DNA of 64,000 nucleotides. Origin: Maritalea mobilis (GTDB lineage Bacteria; Pseudomonadota; Alphaproteobacteria; Rhodobacterales; Rhodobacteraceae). The notes below the pieces were generated by a model. The model was not told the origin of the DNA. It saw only the letters and a program-made list of their open reading frames with translations, and ran no database searches. Shown here in pieces: positions 1-10,910 of the stretch (its first letter is position 1; every line of letters begins with the position of its first letter). The position numbers and the translations under genes were made by a program. The stretch covers positions 806,001-870,000 of the forward strand of contig NZ_JAHVKE010000001.1 in NCBI RefSeq assembly GCF_019800885.1, in the 5' to 3' direction.

Positions 1-1
1 C

Positions 2-211
2 ATCGTCGTGATCGAGGAAAGCTCTGCCGTGGACAATGGCGATATCGTCGTCGCCCTCGTCGAAGGGCACGAAGCGACGCTCAAACGGTTCCGGCGCAGC
101 GGCGGCATGATCGCCCTTGAGGCGGCCAACCCCGCCTATGAAACCCGCGTGCTGCGAGAGGACCAGGTGGCCGTTCAGGGCAAACTGGTGGGCCTGATCC
201 GCACCTACTGA
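2..211 (+). CDS. lexA: LexA repressor, C-terminal fragment (5' end outside window)
   Basis: Only the last 69 codons of the SOS-response repressor are inside the window; the reading frame is open to the left edge. The visible part matches the C-terminal self-cleavage (S24 peptidase) domain, with the stretch [19 protein letters not shown], whose lysine is the catalytic base of the Ser-Lys dyad. It is followed by an AANPAYE strand and the terminal [10 protein letters not shown] motif. The catalytic serine and the N-terminal winged helix lie upstream, unseen. The gene ends 11 bp from the convergent comEC stop. LexA next to comEC and gltX is a common Rhodobacterales order, which supports the call. 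Confidence 0.93.
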   Translation: MVVIEESSAVDNGDIVVALVEGHEATLKRFRRSGGMIALEAANPAYETRVLREDQVAVQGKLVGLIRTY

Positions 212-222
212 TCGACCGGCCC

Positions 223-2352
223 TTACGGCCTGGATGACCACAGCCTCTGCCCCTGCCGGGCGGAGGTTGTTTCAATTGAGACATCGCCCGCCGCGATGGA
301 CAGGGTGATGGCCCCGGTTCGGCGCAGGAGTGGTGCGTCGATCACCTGGCACTGCGGCGGCAGGCCCGAGGCACGTGCCATGCCGGGCGGGTGGTTTTGC
401 CAAACGGGCAGGATCGCGGAGGTCAGCGGCGGGTCCGCCTCTTCCGCGGGTTCGGACAGGACGATCACGTCATGGGTCGCGCAGGCCGCTACCGCATCCG
501 GCAAGGCCCGGCGCCCCGATCCATGCCAGAGGCGCACGCCCTCCACCACCATCGACATGCCGGCCCCCTCAGGCCGCCATCCGTCGCGCGCATGGGCCGC
601 CTCCTGATCGGCGAGATCGCCGTCATTCTCCAGCCAGATCCCCGCAACGAACCCGTCGCCCCGGGATCGGGACAGGGCCCGGCCCGCCTCTGTCATCACG
701 CCGACCAACCGCCCGGTGTCAGAGATCAGCACCTGCGGGCGGGACGCGCCCGTCCACAGCGCAAAGGCCAGCAGCGCCGGGAAAAGGCCCAGCCAGCGCG
801 CCCGCCCCTGCCACAGGATCACCCAAAGCGCGCCCAGGCTGATCAGGCCAAGGACGCCTGCGGGCGGCGTGACCACGGCGCGCGTCGCACCCTGCATGGC
901 CGCGATGCGCGCGGCCACCGACAGGATCCATGTCAGCCCTGGCTCCATCACGGCAAAGGCAAGCGGCGCCCCCCCGGCTGGCCAGAGAAGCGCGGCGACG
1001 ACCGCCGCCGGGATGATCAGGCTGCCCATCACCGGCACCGTCAACAGGTTCGCCGCCAGCCCGTAGACCGCGATCCGGTTGAAATGCGCGGCCGCGAAGG
1101 GCGCGGTCGCCAGCCCCGCCACGGCGGAGGAGAGCACCAGCGCCGCCACCCACCGCGCCCATTTCGGCCACGCGGTCATCCCCTCCACCCCGCGCAGCGC
1201 GTTGAATACGGCCACCAGCGCCGTCGTCGCGGCGAAGGACATCTGGAACCCCGGCGACATCAGCGTCTCGGGCCGGTGCGCCAGAACGATCAGCGCCGCG
1301 ATGGCCACGGACCGGAGCGTCACCGCGCGCCGATCCAGCAGAACCGCCACGAACATCACGCCCACCTGGATGAAGGCGCGTTCGGTCGCGACGTTTCCCC
1401 CGGAAAGCGCAAGGTAAAAAGCGCCGGAAGCAAGCGCCGCGACCGCCGCCCATTTTCGGATCGGGTAGCGCAAGGCCAGTGCCGGGATCAGGGCGAGAAC
1501 GGCGCGCAAGGCCGCGTAGACGAACCCGGTCAAAAGCCCCATGTGCAGACCCGAAATGGCCAGAAGATGCGCGATATTGGCGGCGCGCATGTCCTCGACC
1601 GGACTTGCTTCGAGGCCCGAACGATCGCCGGTCAGAACGGCGGCGGCGAAGGCGCCCGGCTGACCGTCGATCTGCGCACGGATGGCTGCGCTGAGCTGCA
1701 TGCGGAGATGGAACAGCGGCGCCTCTCCAGGCGGGCGCGGCGCCGCCAGAAGGACCGGCGTGCGCGTGTAGCCGACCGCCCCGAGCGACAGGAACCACGC
1801 GTGACGCTGGAAATCGAAGCCACCGGGTTCGGCCGGGCCGGAGGGCGGCGAGAGATGCCCGGTCATCATGACCCGCATCCCCGGCGCCGGGTCCAGCCAG
1901 CGTTGATCGCCATGGAGCGCGACGCGGACGCGGCGCGGAACCCGCTCGGGCCGCATGTCCTCGAGGCAGACATCGGCAAGTGTCAGGCGCAACGCGTCCG
2001 AGGCGGAGCGGTCTATGCCGACGACGCGGCCTTCGATCGGCCCGTAATAGCGGAAATCGAGGACCGGACCGGCGACGGAATGGGCCCGCGCCCCGGCCAG
2101 CAACAGGCCCGCCGCAACCAGCATCAGGGCGAAGCCGAAAGGCCCGAACGCCTCGCGCCGAACGACGACGAGCGCCATGCCAAGGACGGCCACAAGGGCA
2201 GCAGCCAGGTAGGCATTGGCCGTCGGTTCGACAGGCAGGGCAAAATAGATCGCGACGCCGAGCGCCAGCGCGACGGGTGACCAGGGCATCAGCGCCCCGC
2301 GCTGGCCCTGCTGCACCGCGTTCACGGCGGCGAGGATCGGCCACGCGCGCAC
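223..2352 (-). CDS. comEC: ComEC/Rec2-family DNA-uptake channel protein
   Basis: Large polytopic inner-membrane protein of the ComEC/Rec2 family, which forms the channel for single-stranded DNA entry in natural transformation. An N-terminal hydrophobic segment and DUF4131-like region lead to the competence domain, marked by [15 protein letters not shown], followed by many membrane helices. The C-terminal part is short and resembles the degenerate soluble domain of alphaproteobacterial homologues rather than a full metallo-beta-lactamase domain. I chose the GTG at 2352 because GGAGGGG lies about 8 bp upstream; the longest frame starts at a TTG at 2400. That gives about 709 aa, normal for the family. 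It is divergent from gltX and convergent with lexA. Confidence 0.9.
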   Translation of the reverse strand: MRAWPILAAVNAVQQGQRGALMPWSPVALALGVAIYFALPVEPTANAYLAAALVAVLGMALVVVRREAFGPFGFALMLVAAGLLLAGARAHSVAGPVLDFRYYGPIEGRVVGIDRSASDALRLTLADVCLEDMRPERVPRRVRVALHGDQRWLDPAPGMRVMMTGHLSPPSGPAEPGGFDFQRHAWFLSLGAVGYTRTPVLLAAPRPPGEAPLFHLRMQLSAAIRAQIDGQPGAFAAAVLTGDRSGLEASPVEDMRAANIAHLLAISGLHMGLLTGFVYAALRAVLALIPALALRYPIRKWAAVAALASGAFYLALSGGNVATERAFIQVGVMFVAVLLDRRAVTLRSVAIAALIVLAHRPETLMSPGFQMSFAATTALVAVFNALRGVEGMTAWPKWARWVAALVLSSAVAGLATAPFAAAHFNRIAVYGLAANLLTVPVMGSLIIPAAVVAALLWPAGGAPLAFAVMEPGLTWILSVAARIAAMQGATRAVVTPPAGVLGLISLGALWVILWQGRARWLGLFPALLAFALWTGASRPQVLISDTGRLVGVMTEAGRALSRSRGDGFVAGIWLENDGDLADQEAAHARDGWRPEGAGMSMVVEGVRLWHGSGRRALPDAVAACATHDVIVLSEPAEEADPPLTSAILPVWQNHPPGMARASGLPPQCQVIDAPLLRRTGAITLSIAAGDVSIETTSARQGQRLWSSRP

Positions 2353-2457
2353 CCTTGCACCCCTCCATCGCAGTCGAGTAAGTCCCCCCTGTCTAGCCAA
2401 GACAAGGTTTCCAACTGGTTAACGCGGGCGCCTGGATGCGCGCCCGGAAGGGATCAC

Positions 2458-3876
2458 ATGGCCGATCACGACACCGTCGTTACCCGTTTCGCCCCCTCGC
2501 CCACCGGCTTCCTGCATATCGGCGGCGCGCGCACCGCGCTGTTCAACTGGCTCTATGCGCGCGGACGCGGCGGCAAGTTCCTGCTGCGGATCGAAGACAC
2601 GGACCGCGCCCGGTCGACGCCCGAGGCGACGCAGGCCATCCTTGACGGGTTGGAATGGCTTGGGCTCGACCATGACGGGCCGGTGATCAGCCAGTTCGCG
2701 CGCCATGAGCGTCACGCGGAGGTCGCGCAGGAGATGCTGGCTGCGGGTCACGCCTACAAGTGTTTTGCGACGCAGGAGGAAATCCAGGCCTTTCGCGATG
2801 CGGCCAAGGCCGAGGGGCGCTCGACCCTGTTCCTCAGCCCGTGGCGCGACGCAGCGGAGGCGGACCATCCGGCCGGCCAGCCTTACGTGGTGCGCCTGAA
2901 GGCCCCGCGCGACGGCGAGACGGTGATCGAGGACGCGGTGCAGGGCAGCGTAACTGTGAAGAACGCACAGCTGGACGACATGGTGCTGCTGCGCTCGGAC
3001 GGGACGCCGACCTACATGCTGGCCGTGGTTGTGGACGATCACGACATGGGCGTGACCCATGCCATTCGCGGCGACGACCACCTGAACAACGCGGCCCGGC
3101 AGGCGCAGATCTACCACGCAATGGGCTGGGCCGAGCCGGTCTGGGCGCATATCCCGCTGATTCACGGCCCCGACGGCAAGAAATTGTCCAAGCGTCACGG
3201 GGCCCTCGGCGTGATGGAATACGCGCAGATGGGCTACCCGCCCGCCGCGATGCGCAATTACCTCGCCCGCCTCGGCTGGTCGCATGGCGATGACGAATTG
3301 TTCACCGACGCGCAAGCGACCGAATGGTTCGACCTGTCGGGAATCGGCAAGTCTCCGGCCCGGCTCGACATGAAAAAACTTGAGAATGTCGCCGGGTGGC
3401 ACATCGCGCGGATGGCGGATGATGAAATTGTAAGCGAAGTGGAGCGGTTCCTTGCGCTGACGCAGAACGAGCCGCTTTCGCAATCGCAGAAAGACGGATT
3501 GTCCGACGCGATGTTCTGCCTGAAAGAACGCGCGAAGTCCTTGCCCGATCTCATTGAAAAGGCAGAGTTTGTCCTCGCGTCACGCCCCATCGAGCCCGAT
3601 GAGAAGGCCACCAAGGCGCTTGACCCTGTATCCCGTGGTATACTGCGAGAATTGACTGCGCAGTTGCAGAATGTTAGCTGGACGCGAGAGACGTTGGAGA
3701 CCACGCTTAACGCCGCCGCGGACACCCACGGGGTGAAGTTCGGCAAGCTCGCAGGCCCCCTTCGGGCGGCCCTTGCGGGGCGGAGTGTCACCCCCAGCGT
3801 GTTCGACATGATGCTCGTCATCGGTCGGGACGAAACCATCGCCCGCCTGACGGACGCCGCCTCCCGCCCCGAGTGA
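2458..3876 (+). CDS. gltX: Glutamate--tRNA ligase
   Basis: Class I aminoacyl-tRNA synthetase that charges tRNA(Glu), and in many alphaproteobacteria also tRNA(Gln) before amidation. The 472-aa protein has the HIGH-type signature in [18 protein letters not shown] near residue 20 and the KMSKS-type signature GKKLSKRHG near residue 240. The C-terminal third is the helical anticodon-binding region. A GGAAGGG ribosome-binding site sits just before the ATG. Many alphaproteobacteria carry two GltX paralogues with divided specificity; this copy cannot be assigned to Glu or Gln charging from sequence alone. Confidence 0.96.
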   Translation: MADHDTVVTRFAPSPTGFLHIGGARTALFNWLYARGRGGKFLLRIEDTDRARSTPEATQAILDGLEWLGLDHDGPVISQFARHERHAEVAQEMLAAGHAYKCFATQEEIQAFRDAAKAEGRSTLFLSPWRDAAEADHPAGQPYVVRLKAPRDGETVIEDAVQGSVTVKNAQLDDMVLLRSDGTPTYMLAVVVDDHDMGVTHAIRGDDHLNNAARQAQIYHAMGWAEPVWAHIPLIHGPDGKKLSKRHGALGVMEYAQMGYPPAAMRNYLARLGWSHGDDELFTDAQATEWFDLSGIGKSPARLDMKKLENVAGWHIARMADDEIVSEVERFLALTQNEPLSQSQKDGLSDAMFCLKERAKSLPDLIEKAEFVLASRPIEPDEKATKALDPVSRGILRELTAQLQNVSWTRETLETTLNAAADTHGVKFGKLAGPLRAALAGRSVTPSVFDMMLVIGRDETIARLTDAASRPE

Positions 3877-3982
3877 CGCGGGGGGTCGCACACTCAGCGT
3901 GGGGTCCGTGACCGGAGCGTCCGACCCCGACCCCCCTGCTTGCGGCGCAGCCCGCGGCAGTTCAGTTGGAGAAGGGACGACA

Positions 3983-5275
3983 ATGTCAGAAAACAGAACC
4001 GCGACACTGACCATCGACGGCAACACCTACGAGATGCAGGTGCGCTCGCCCAGTGCAGGGCCGGACGTGGTCGATATCGGCAAGCTGTACGCGCAGGCGG
4101 GCGTCTTCACGCATGACCCCGGCTTTACCTCGACCTCGTCCTGCGAAAGCAAGATCACCTTCATCGACGGCGACAAGGGCGAGCTGCTGCACCGGGGCTA
4201 CCCGATCGACCAGCTGGCCGAGAAATCGCATTTCCTGGAGGTCTGCTACCTGCTGCTTTACGGCGATCTGCCGAGCGCGGCCGAACTGGAAAAGTTCGAG
4301 ACCACGATCACGCATCACACGATGATCCACGAGCAAATGGGCAACTTCTTCCGCGGGTTCCGCCGCGATGCCCACCCGATGGCGGTCATGGTGGGCGTGG
4401 TTGGCGCGATGTCGGCCTTCTACCACGACTCGACCGATATCAACGATCCGCGCCAGCGCGAGATCGCCTCGCATCGCCTGATCGCCAAGATGCCGACCAT
4501 CGCGGCCTGGGCCTATAAATACACGATCGGCCAGCCCTTCGTTTATCCGCGCAACGATCTGGACTACGCGTCGAACTTCCTGCGCATGTGCTTTGCGGTG
4601 CCTGCCGAGGAATACAAGGTCGACCCGATCCTCAGCCGCGCGATGGACCGCATCTTCACGCTGCATGCCGACCACGAGCAGAACGCCTCGACCTCGACGG
4701 TACGTCTGGCCTCGTCTTCGGGCGCGAACCCGTTCGCTTGCATCGCGGCCGGTATCGCCTGCCTCTGGGGCCCGGCGCATGGCGGGGCGAACCAGGCCTG
4801 CCTCGAAATGCTGAAGGAAATCGGCAGCCCCGACCGCATCCCCGAGTTCATCGCACGCGCCAAGGACAAGAACGATCCGTTCCGCCTGATGGGCTTTGGG
4901 CACCGGGTCTACAAGAACCACGACCCGCGCGCGAAAGTGATGAAGGAATCGGCCGACGAGGTGCTGGACCTTCTGGGCATCGAGAACAACCCGATCCTCC
5001 AGGTCGCCAAGGAACTGGAAAAGCAGGCGCTGGAAGATCCGTATTTCGCCGAGAAGAAGCTGTTCCCCAACGTCGATTTCTACTCGGGCATCATCCTCGA
5101 GGCGATGGGCTTCCCGACCTCGATGTTCACGCCGATTTTCGCGGTCAGCCGCACCGTGGGCTGGGTCAGCCAGTGGAAGGAACAGCTGACCGATCCGGCG
5201 ATGAAAATCGGTCGTCCGCGCCAGCTTTATACCGGCGAAACCTATCGCGACTATGTCGAGATCGAGAACCGCTGA
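3983..5275 (+). CDS. gltA: Citrate synthase (type II)
   Basis: Condenses acetyl-CoA with oxaloacetate to form citrate, the first step of the TCA cycle. The 430-aa length is that of the hexameric type II bacterial enzyme. Catalytic residues are recognisable: the histidine of GPAHGGANQ near residue 266, the histidine of [13 protein letters not shown] near 307 and the aspartate of VDFYSG near 364. I chose the ATG at 3983, preceded by GGAGAAGGG, rather than the longer frame opening at 3899, because [13 protein letters not shown] is the usual N-terminus. It follows gltX by about 100 bp and ends at a strong hairpin terminator. Confidence 0.97.
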   Translation: MSENRTATLTIDGNTYEMQVRSPSAGPDVVDIGKLYAQAGVFTHDPGFTSTSSCESKITFIDGDKGELLHRGYPIDQLAEKSHFLEVCYLLLYGDLPSAAELEKFETTITHHTMIHEQMGNFFRGFRRDAHPMAVMVGVVGAMSAFYHDSTDINDPRQREIASHRLIAKMPTIAAWAYKYTIGQPFVYPRNDLDYASNFLRMCFAVPAEEYKVDPILSRAMDRIFTLHADHEQNASTSTVRLASSSGANPFACIAAGIACLWGPAHGGANQACLEMLKEIGSPDRIPEFIARAKDKNDPFRLMGFGHRVYKNHDPRAKVMKESADEVLDLLGIENNPILQVAKELEKQALEDPYFAEKKLFPNVDFYSGIILEAMGFPTSMFTPIFAVSRTVGWVSQWKEQLTDPAMKIGRPRQLYTGETYRDYVEIENR

Positions 5276-5296
5276 CAGCGCGACAGATGCAATCGA

Positions 5297-5327
5297 AAAG
5301 GCCGCCCCGTTTCGGGCGGCCTTTTTG
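5297..5327. terminator. Intrinsic terminator between gltA and sufE
   Basis: Two complementary arms, AAGGCCGCCC and GGGCGGCCTT, flank a short loop and are followed by CTTTTTGTTT. The A-run on the other side makes it plausibly bidirectional for the convergent gltA and sufE genes. Confidence 0.88.
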
Positions 5328-5351
5328 TTTCAAAAGCTTATGGCGCGATCT

Positions 5352-5780
5352 TCAAGCGGCGGCACGCTCTGCTGCCAGGTCGCGAATCCGTCCGATCATC
5401 GCCCGCACCCCGTTCGAGCGTTGTGACGAGAGGTGCTCATCCAGACCCAGCCGCCCCAGCTCGGCCTGCGCGTCGACCTTCAGCACCTCGGCAGCCGTGA
5501 GGCCTGCGTAAAGGGCGTGCAGAATGGCGATCAGGCCGCGCACGATGATGGCGTCGCTGTCACCTTCGAAATCGAAGGTCGCATCAGCCCCCTCGCCCTC
5601 GATCCGGGGCAAGATCCAGACCTGGCTGGCGCAGCCCTCGACCTTGGTCGCGGGCACCTTCACCGCGTCATCCAGCGCGGGCATTGCCTTGCCCATCTCG
5701 ATGACATGGCGGTAGCGCTCTTCCCAATCTTCGAGGAAGTCGAACGTCTCCGCGATCTCTTCGAAGGCTTCGGTCGCCAT
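5352..5780 (-). CDS. sufE: SufE-family cysteine desulfurase activator
   Basis: SufE accepts persulfide sulfur from the cysteine desulfurase SufS and passes it to the SufBCD iron-sulfur scaffold in the cytoplasm. The 142-aa protein has the expected acidic N-terminal helix (FDFLEDWEERYRHVIEMG), the acceptor cysteine near residue 50 in KVEGCASQVW, and the GLIAILHALYAGLTAAEV helix of the SufE fold. It stands alone, convergent with gltA, as is usual for the unlinked sufE of Rhodobacterales. Confidence 0.93.
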   Translation of the reverse strand: MATEAFEEIAETFDFLEDWEERYRHVIEMGKAMPALDDAVKVPATKVEGCASQVWILPRIEGEGADATFDFEGDSDAIIVRGLIAILHALYAGLTAAEVLKVDAQAELGRLGLDEHLSSQRSNGVRAMIGRIRDLAAERAAA

Positions 5781-5903
5781 GATCTGCCCCTTTCGCTGCT
5801 ACGCCCCTGAGGTAGGCGGGCTGGCCGCGACAGTCCAGTGGCGCTTTTCATCGCAGGGCCAATCGGATAGACATCGCCGCAATCGAAGCCCGGAGATTGC
5901 CCC

Positions 5904-6353
5904 ATGCTGCGCGCCCTTGTCGTCCTGTCGCTGATCGTTTCGCTGTCGGCCTGTGGAAGCCGCCTCAACCCGATGAACTGGTTCGGGGGCGACGAGGAGG
6001 AACGCGTGCGTGTCGTCGAAGGCGAAGAGGTCACCTCCTCCGATCCGCGCCCGCTGGTGACCGAGGTCATCGCCCTCAGCGTCGAGGCTACGACATCGGG
6101 GGCCATCGCGCGCGCCACCGGGGTGGTGCCCACCCAAGGCTACTGGCAGGCTGAACTGGTGCCTGCCGGCCGCGAAGACGGCACCCTGATCTTTGAATTC
6201 CGCGCCGCCCCGCCCGACACGCCGCAACCCACCGGGAGCCCGGCCACCCGCGAAATCATCGCCGCCACCGCACTCGGGCGCGGCGACCTCGAAGGCGTGC
6301 GGTCCATCCTGGTGATCGGGCAGGCCAACCGTCGGTCGGTCACCCGCCGCTAA
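5904..6353 (+). CDS. Small predicted lipoprotein, function unknown
   Basis: A 149-aa protein with a lipoprotein signal peptide: positively charged start (MLR), hydrophobic core VVLSLIVSL and lipobox LSAC with the acylated cysteine at residue 17. The residue after cysteine is glycine, which favours outer-membrane sorting if Lol rules apply. The mature part starts with RLNPMNWFGG, then an acidic patch and a compact beta-rich region. I recognise it as the kind of conserved short lipoprotein found in Rhodobacterales but can give no function. It is convergent with rnd, with six bases between the stops. Confidence 0.8.
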   Translation: MLRALVVLSLIVSLSACGSRLNPMNWFGGDEEERVRVVEGEEVTSSDPRPLVTEVIALSVEATTSGAIARATGVVPTQGYWQAELVPAGREDGTLIFEFRAAPPDTPQPTGSPATREIIAATALGRGDLEGVRSILVIGQANRRSVTRR

Positions 6354-6359
6354 ACCCGC

Positions 6360-7520
6360 CTAGACCGGAACGATCTTGACCTTCTGACCGACGGCGGACA
6401 GCGCGACCTCGCCCCGCAACAGGCGCAGGGCGTCTTCGCCGAACACCTCGCGGCGCCAGCCGGTGGCCCAGATCCCGTCATGCTCGCCATTGGCGATGTC
6501 GTCGAGATCCGAGGAGGAGGCGATCAGCTTGGCCGCCACGCCGGCCTCTTCCGCCTTGGCTTTCAGAAGGACGCGCAACAGGTCGGCAAGGGCCGGGTTG
6601 AGGCCCGATCGGTCACGCGCCTTGGGCAGTTTCGGCATGTCCTCAGGCTTCATCTCCAGCCCGCGCTTGACGGCGGCGACCAGCCCCTCGGCAATCGCCC
6701 CCTTGCGCGCATCGCGCAGCAGCAGGCGGGATTTCGACAGGTCCTGCACCGATCTCGGCTTGGTCGAGGCCAGTTCCATCAGCGCATCATCCTTGAGGAT
6801 GCGGTTGCGCGGAATGTTCTTTTCCTGCGCGGTCCGCTCCCGATAGGCGGCCAGTTCCTTGGCGACGGCCAAGAGTTTCGGAGAGGAGGAGCGTAGTCTC
6901 AGACGCTTCCACGCGTTCTCCGGCTCCACCACGTAATTCTCGGCATCGGTCAGGCTGGCCAGTTCCTCTTCCAGCCAATGGGTACGGCCGGATGTCTTGA
7001 GGCGGTCGGACAGGTATTCATAGATCTGGCGCAGGTGGGTCACATCGGCCAGCGCATAGGTTTTCTGCGCATCGCTGAGCGGGCGGCGCGACCAGTCGGT
7101 AAAGCGGGACGACTTGTCGAGGCTCGCCTTGGCGATCTTGCGCACCAGTGTCTCGTAGCCGACCTGGTCACCGAAACCGCAGACCATCGCCGCGACCTGC
7201 GTATCGAAAAGCGGCGCGGGCACCACATCGCCCTCGACATGGAAAATCTCGAGGTCCTGCCGCGCGGCGTGAAACACCTTTACGACGCTGGGGTTGCGAA
7301 ACAGCTCGTAAAGCGGGGCAAGATCCATGCCGTCGGCCAGCGGGTCCACCAGAACCGCATCGCTGTCATCCTCGCCCGGCAGGGCCAGTTGCACGAGGCA
7401 CAGCTGCGCGAAATAGGTGCGTTCGCGCAGGAACTCGGTATCGACGGTGACGTAGGGGGCGTGGGCGGCGCGGGCGCAAAAGGCGGCCAGCGCGTCGGTG
7501 GTGGTCAGGGTCTCAGGCAC
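6360..7520 (-). CDS. rnd: Ribonuclease D
   Basis: A 3'-5' exoribonuclease that trims tRNA precursors and other small RNAs. The DEDD exonuclease signature is visible: VTVDTEFLRER carries Asp27 and Glu29, FHAARQDLEIFH carries the second aspartate, and FTDWSRRPLSDAQKTYALAD carries the Tyr/Asp pair of the DEDDy type. The C-terminal half contains the HRDC region (ELAAYRERTAQEKNIPRNRILKDDAL spans it). The 386-aa length is typical. It lies 78 bp downstream of purN on the same strand and may be cotranscribed with it. Confidence 0.95.
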   Translation of the reverse strand: MPETLTTTDALAAFCARAAHAPYVTVDTEFLRERTYFAQLCLVQLALPGEDDSDAVLVDPLADGMDLAPLYELFRNPSVVKVFHAARQDLEIFHVEGDVVPAPLFDTQVAAMVCGFGDQVGYETLVRKIAKASLDKSSRFTDWSRRPLSDAQKTYALADVTHLRQIYEYLSDRLKTSGRTHWLEEELASLTDAENYVVEPENAWKRLRLRSSSPKLLAVAKELAAYRERTAQEKNIPRNRILKDDALMELASTKPRSVQDLSKSRLLLRDARKGAIAEGLVAAVKRGLEMKPEDMPKLPKARDRSGLNPALADLLRVLLKAKAEEAGVAAKLIASSSDLDDIANGEHDGIWATGWRREVFGEDALRLLRGEVALSAVGQKVKIVPV

Positions 7521-7598
7521 GGGTCATCCGTTCATGGCACATCTTGGCATCTCGCGGTGATAGGCGAGCGGTCGAGGAAAGAAAAGAGAGGGTGCGCC

Positions 7599-8204
7599 CT
7601 AGCCCGCCGGTTCCGGCAGGAAGATCGGGCGGCGATCCCCGGCAGCGAAGCGGCGCAGCACGGCGGGATAGAGCAGATGTTCCTGTTCCAGCACTCGGGC
7701 GGCGAGGTCGTCGGGCGTGTCACCGGGCAGGATCGGCACCCGCGCCTGCCCGAGGATGGGGCCATCATCGAGCGCCGGCGTCACCTCGTGCACCGTGCAT
7801 CCCGCCTCGGCATCGCCCGCCTCGATCGCGCGGGCATGGGTATGCAGCCCGCGATATTTCGGCAGGAGCGAGGGGTGAATGTTCAGCATCCTTCCCTGCC
7901 ACTGGCTGACGAAACCTTCGGTCAGAACCCGCATGAACCCGGCAAGGCAAAGGATGTCAGGGGCGTGCGGGGTAATGGCCTCGGACAGCGCTGCCTCGAA
8001 GGCCGCGCGATCCTTGCCGAAGGGGCGATGATCGACGGCCGCTGTCGGGATACCCATTTCGGCGGCTTTCGTCAGGCCACCGGCCTCCGGGTCATTGGCA
8101 AGGACAAGGCAGGGACGCGCCGGGTGATCCCCGGTCATGGAGCGCGCAAGGGCCACCATGTTGGACCCGCCGCCGGAAATCAGGATCGCGACGCGTTTCG
8201 TCAC
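7599..8204 (-). CDS. purN: Phosphoribosylglycinamide formyltransferase
   Basis: Transfers a formyl group from 10-formyl-THF to GAR in de novo purine synthesis. The N-terminal nucleotide-binding loop ISGGGSNM and the catalytic segments [12 protein letters not shown] and [10 protein letters not shown] are present. The frame is open far upstream, but the true start is the GTG at 8204, giving [15 protein letters not shown] and a 201-aa protein of normal size. Its GTGA start overlaps the purM stop by 4 bp, so the two genes are translationally coupled. Confidence 0.95.
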   Translation of the reverse strand: MTKRVAILISGGGSNMVALARSMTGDHPARPCLVLANDPEAGGLTKAAEMGIPTAAVDHRPFGKDRAAFEAALSEAITPHAPDILCLAGFMRVLTEGFVSQWQGRMLNIHPSLLPKYRGLHTHARAIEAGDAEAGCTVHEVTPALDDGPILGQARVPILPGDTPDDLAARVLEQEHLLYPAVLRRFAAGDRRPIFLPEPAG

Positions 8205-9250
8205 GAAAGCGCCCCGGAGTAGCGCACGCCCTGCCCGGCAACCACCTGCCCGATCCGGCAGACCGTTTCGCCCTCGGAGGACAGGAGGTCTGCGACCGCA
8301 TCGGCGCGGTCGGCGGCAACGCTCAGAACCATGCCGATCCCGGCATTGAAGGTCTTGAGCAGTTCCGGCGTTTCCAGCGCGCCTTCGGCGGCCAGCCATG
8401 CGAAAACCGGCGGCAAGGTCCAGGAGGACAGGTCGATCTCGGCCCCCAGCCCCTCGGGCAGAACACGGGGCAGGTTCTCGGTCAGGCCGCCGCCGGTGAT
8501 GTGAGCCAGCGCATGCACACCGCCCGCGCGAACGGCTGCAAGGACCGGCTTCACGTAAAGCCGCGTGGGCGTCAGAAGGGCTGTGCCGAGGCTTTGCTCC
8601 GAAGCGAAAGGGGCCGGCGCCTGCCAATCGAGGCCGGAGCGGTCCACCACCTTGCGCACCAGCGAATAGCCGTTCGAATGCACCCCGTCCGAGGCCAGCC
8701 CCAGAAGCACGTCGCCCTCGGCCACACCAGCCGGCAGGCCCTGTCCGCGCTCCATCGCGCCCACGGCAAAGCCCGCAAGGTCGAAATCCCCCGGCGCATA
8801 CATGCCCGGCATCTCGGCCGTCTCCCCACCGATCAGGGCGCAGCCAGACAGGCGACACCCCTCGGCGATGCCGGTCACGATCCGGGCCGCGGCCCCAACC
8901 TCCAGCTTGCCGGTCGCGAAATAGTCGAGGAAGAACAGCGGTTCCGCCCCCTGGCAGACGAGGTCGTTGACGCACATCGCGACAAGGTCGATCCCGATCG
9001 TGTCGAAGGCCTCGGTCTCGATTGCGATCTTGAGCTTGGTGCCCACGCCGTCGGTCGCGGCGACCAGCACCGGATCGCCGTAGCCTGCGGCCTTGAGGTC
9101 GAAGAGCGCCCCGAACCCGCCAAGCCCATCGACCACGCCGGGCCGCCGTGTCGCCGCTGCGGCGGGCTTGATGGCATCGACCAACGCGTTGCCTGCATCG
9201 ATATCGACCCCTGCCTCGGCATAGGTCAGGCCCGGTTTGCGATCGCCCAT
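8201..9250 (-). CDS. purM: Phosphoribosylformylglycinamidine cyclo-ligase (AIR synthetase)
   Basis: Closes the imidazole ring of the purine precursor, using ATP to turn FGAM into AIR. The 349-aa protein starts [20 protein letters not shown], a classic PurM N-terminus, and has the [10 protein letters not shown] and [11 protein letters not shown] motifs of the PurM/HypE/SelD ATP-binding fold. It is the first gene of a purM-purN unit on the minus strand; a 136-bp intergenic space separates it from the divergent glycosyltransferase. Confidence 0.96.
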   Translation of the reverse strand: MGDRKPGLTYAEAGVDIDAGNALVDAIKPAAAATRRPGVVDGLGGFGALFDLKAAGYGDPVLVAATDGVGTKLKIAIETEAFDTIGIDLVAMCVNDLVCQGAEPLFFLDYFATGKLEVGAAARIVTGIAEGCRLSGCALIGGETAEMPGMYAPGDFDLAGFAVGAMERGQGLPAGVAEGDVLLGLASDGVHSNGYSLVRKVVDRSGLDWQAPAPFASEQSLGTALLTPTRLYVKPVLAAVRAGGVHALAHITGGGLTENLPRVLPEGLGAEIDLSSWTLPPVFAWLAAEGALETPELLKTFNAGIGMVLSVAADRADAVADLLSSEGETVCRIGQVVAGQGVRYSGALS

Positions 9251-9386
9251 GTCAGCGCCTCCATATTTCCTGGCAGGCCCCTAGCAGGGCCTTGCGCGTT
9301 CGTCCATGCGGCGTGGGACCCTGCCCCAATTTCGACACAATTCTCGTCGATTCTTTCACGAAAAGAAAACAATCGAGGCAGGCAGC

Positions 9387-10352
9387 ATGGCGAACTCCGC
9401 GGGAGTCGAAGTATTTTTCGTGGTCGATGGTCCGCGTCTGGAGGCTCAGGCCTGCCTGTTGGCCCCGACGCTCAAGGCGCATCTCGATGCGCGCAGCCAG
9501 CGCGCGGTGTCCTATGTCCGCAGCGACTATATCGACAAGATCAATCCCCTGACCGCCGAGGTTCTGGAGCGCTCGGGCATTTCCCTGCGCGAGATCCCGC
9601 ACACCCATCTCGGGCACCTGCCGTGGTCAGCGCCCTACCCGCAAGGAAACAAGCTATTGGCGGCTGCGGATGAGCGGGACTGCGAGATCTCGGTCTTCAT
9701 GGATACCGACATGGTTCTGGCGCGGCCCGTGGATTTCGCAAGGGAGCTTGGGCGGGCTCAGATCGCGGCCAGCGTCTCGGACTATGCAAGCCCCGGCACC
9801 GACGCGGACAGCTGGCGGGCGCATTACGCCCTTTTCGGCCTTGACCTGCCCGAGCAGCGTGTCCGGTTGCGCGGCGGCCGCCGCCTGACCACCCTGCCCT
9901 ATTTCAACGCGGGACTGGTCATCTTCCGCGAGGCCGATGCGAATGGCGATCCGACGGGGATCGGGCGCAGCTGGCTTGATGCGTCCCTGTTGCTGGAGAA
10001 GGCCGGAGACGCCGTGGCGGACCGCACCTTTATCGATCAACTGGCCCTACCGATCCTGGGCTACAAGATCGAAGCTCCGGTCAAGAAGCTGGCGCAACGG
10101 ATGAACTTCAACATCCAGGCCTTCGGCGCCGCACCTGCGAGCGCCGCCGACATCGTACACTACCACAATATCGGGGTTCTCTGGCAGCACGCCGACCACG
10201 CCCGCAATGCGCTTGCGGAGTTGCATGCCCTGATCGGGCCCGATGGCATCGAGCAGTTCGCGCAGACCTTTTTCCCGCACATCAAGCGCAAGCGGATGAA
10301 GCAGTATCTGCCGGAATTCGCCAACCCGCTCCCGCGTCGCGAGGCCGCCTGA
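9387..10352 (+). CDS. Predicted GT-A-type glycosyltransferase-like protein
   Basis: A 321-aa soluble protein. A central hydrophobic strand ends in FMDTDMVLARPVDF near residue 107; this DxD motif after a beta strand is the metal/nucleotide-sugar site of GT-A glycosyltransferases. Further on, LPYFNAGLVIFRE resembles the N-A-G strand of GT8-like enzymes, where the donor sugar is positioned. No membrane segment or signal peptide is seen. I chose the ATG at 9387; the frame is open to 9306, but the extension is unlike a protein N-terminus. Donor and acceptor cannot be deduced. Confidence 0.68.
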   Translation: MANSAGVEVFFVVDGPRLEAQACLLAPTLKAHLDARSQRAVSYVRSDYIDKINPLTAEVLERSGISLREIPHTHLGHLPWSAPYPQGNKLLAAADERDCEISVFMDTDMVLARPVDFARELGRAQIAASVSDYASPGTDADSWRAHYALFGLDLPEQRVRLRGGRRLTTLPYFNAGLVIFREADANGDPTGIGRSWLDASLLLEKAGDAVADRTFIDQLALPILGYKIEAPVKKLAQRMNFNIQAFGAAPASAADIVHYHNIGVLWQHADHARNALAELHALIGPDGIEQFAQTFFPHIKRKRMKQYLPEFANPLPRREAA

Positions 10353-10364
10353 CCTCTGGCACGG

Positions 10365-10787
10365 TCACGGCGTCCGGTTGCCCCCGTTTCCCGGCGCGGA
10401 GGCACCGGCCGCCCGCTTGCCGATGGACAGGAACAGCGCCAGCATCAGCCCGGTCGATGCGGCCAGGAAGAAGGTATTCCCAAGCCCCTGCGGCTCGGAC
10501 AGCATCTGCCGCACCTCTGGGATGAGCACGGCGGGCACCACGACGTTCAGCACAAGGTACGGCCCGATCATCACGCCCCAGACAGCCGCCCAGTCTTTCA
10601 ACGACAGAAGCCGGTCGGCCGTCCGTGCTGCGCGCATGCCGATATCCACGGCCGGAACCGAGGCAAGGATCACGCCCGCGGCCAGCGAGTTCGGCAGCCC
10701 CGCGAAAGCCACCAGTGCCGCGAAGACCAGCCGCAAACCGACGAGCCAAACGAGGTAGCGAAGACCAAGAGATGTCAGAGACGGCAT
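10365..10787 (-). CDS. Small membrane protein, possibly ABZJ_00895-like
   Basis: A 140-aa protein with about four hydrophobic segments: the YLVWLVGLRLVFAALVAF region, LAAGVILASVPAVDIG, WGVMIGPYLVLNVVV and FFLAASTGLMLALFLSIG. Residues between the second and third (MRAARTADRLLSLKDWAAV) are basic and amphipathic. The pattern recalls the small ABZJ_00895 family of proteobacterial inner-membrane proteins, but this is a weak impression. The ATG at 10787 was preferred over the frame opening at 10925, whose extra residues are not protein-like and reach towards the tRNA gene. Confidence 0.6.
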   Translation of the reverse strand: MPSLTSLGLRYLVWLVGLRLVFAALVAFAGLPNSLAAGVILASVPAVDIGMRAARTADRLLSLKDWAAVWGVMIGPYLVLNVVVPAVLIPEVRQMLSEPQGLGNTFFLAASTGLMLALFLSIGKRAAGASAPGNGGNRTP

Positions 10788-10910
10788 GCAGTCACCGGGG
10801 GTTCGGAACAGTCCTGACACCGGGAATAGGCCACGGGCCGCATGCGGGCAAGCGCGCGATCCAGCACATGGCTTGACGGGCGTGGGCGGTCTGCTAAGCG
10901 TCTGGCTGGC

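Noticed and set aside
391-2280. 629-aa plus-strand frame
   Set aside because: Shadow of comEC; Arg/Pro/Gly-rich composition typical of antisense reading in GC-rich DNA, and ComEC motifs are clear on the other strand.
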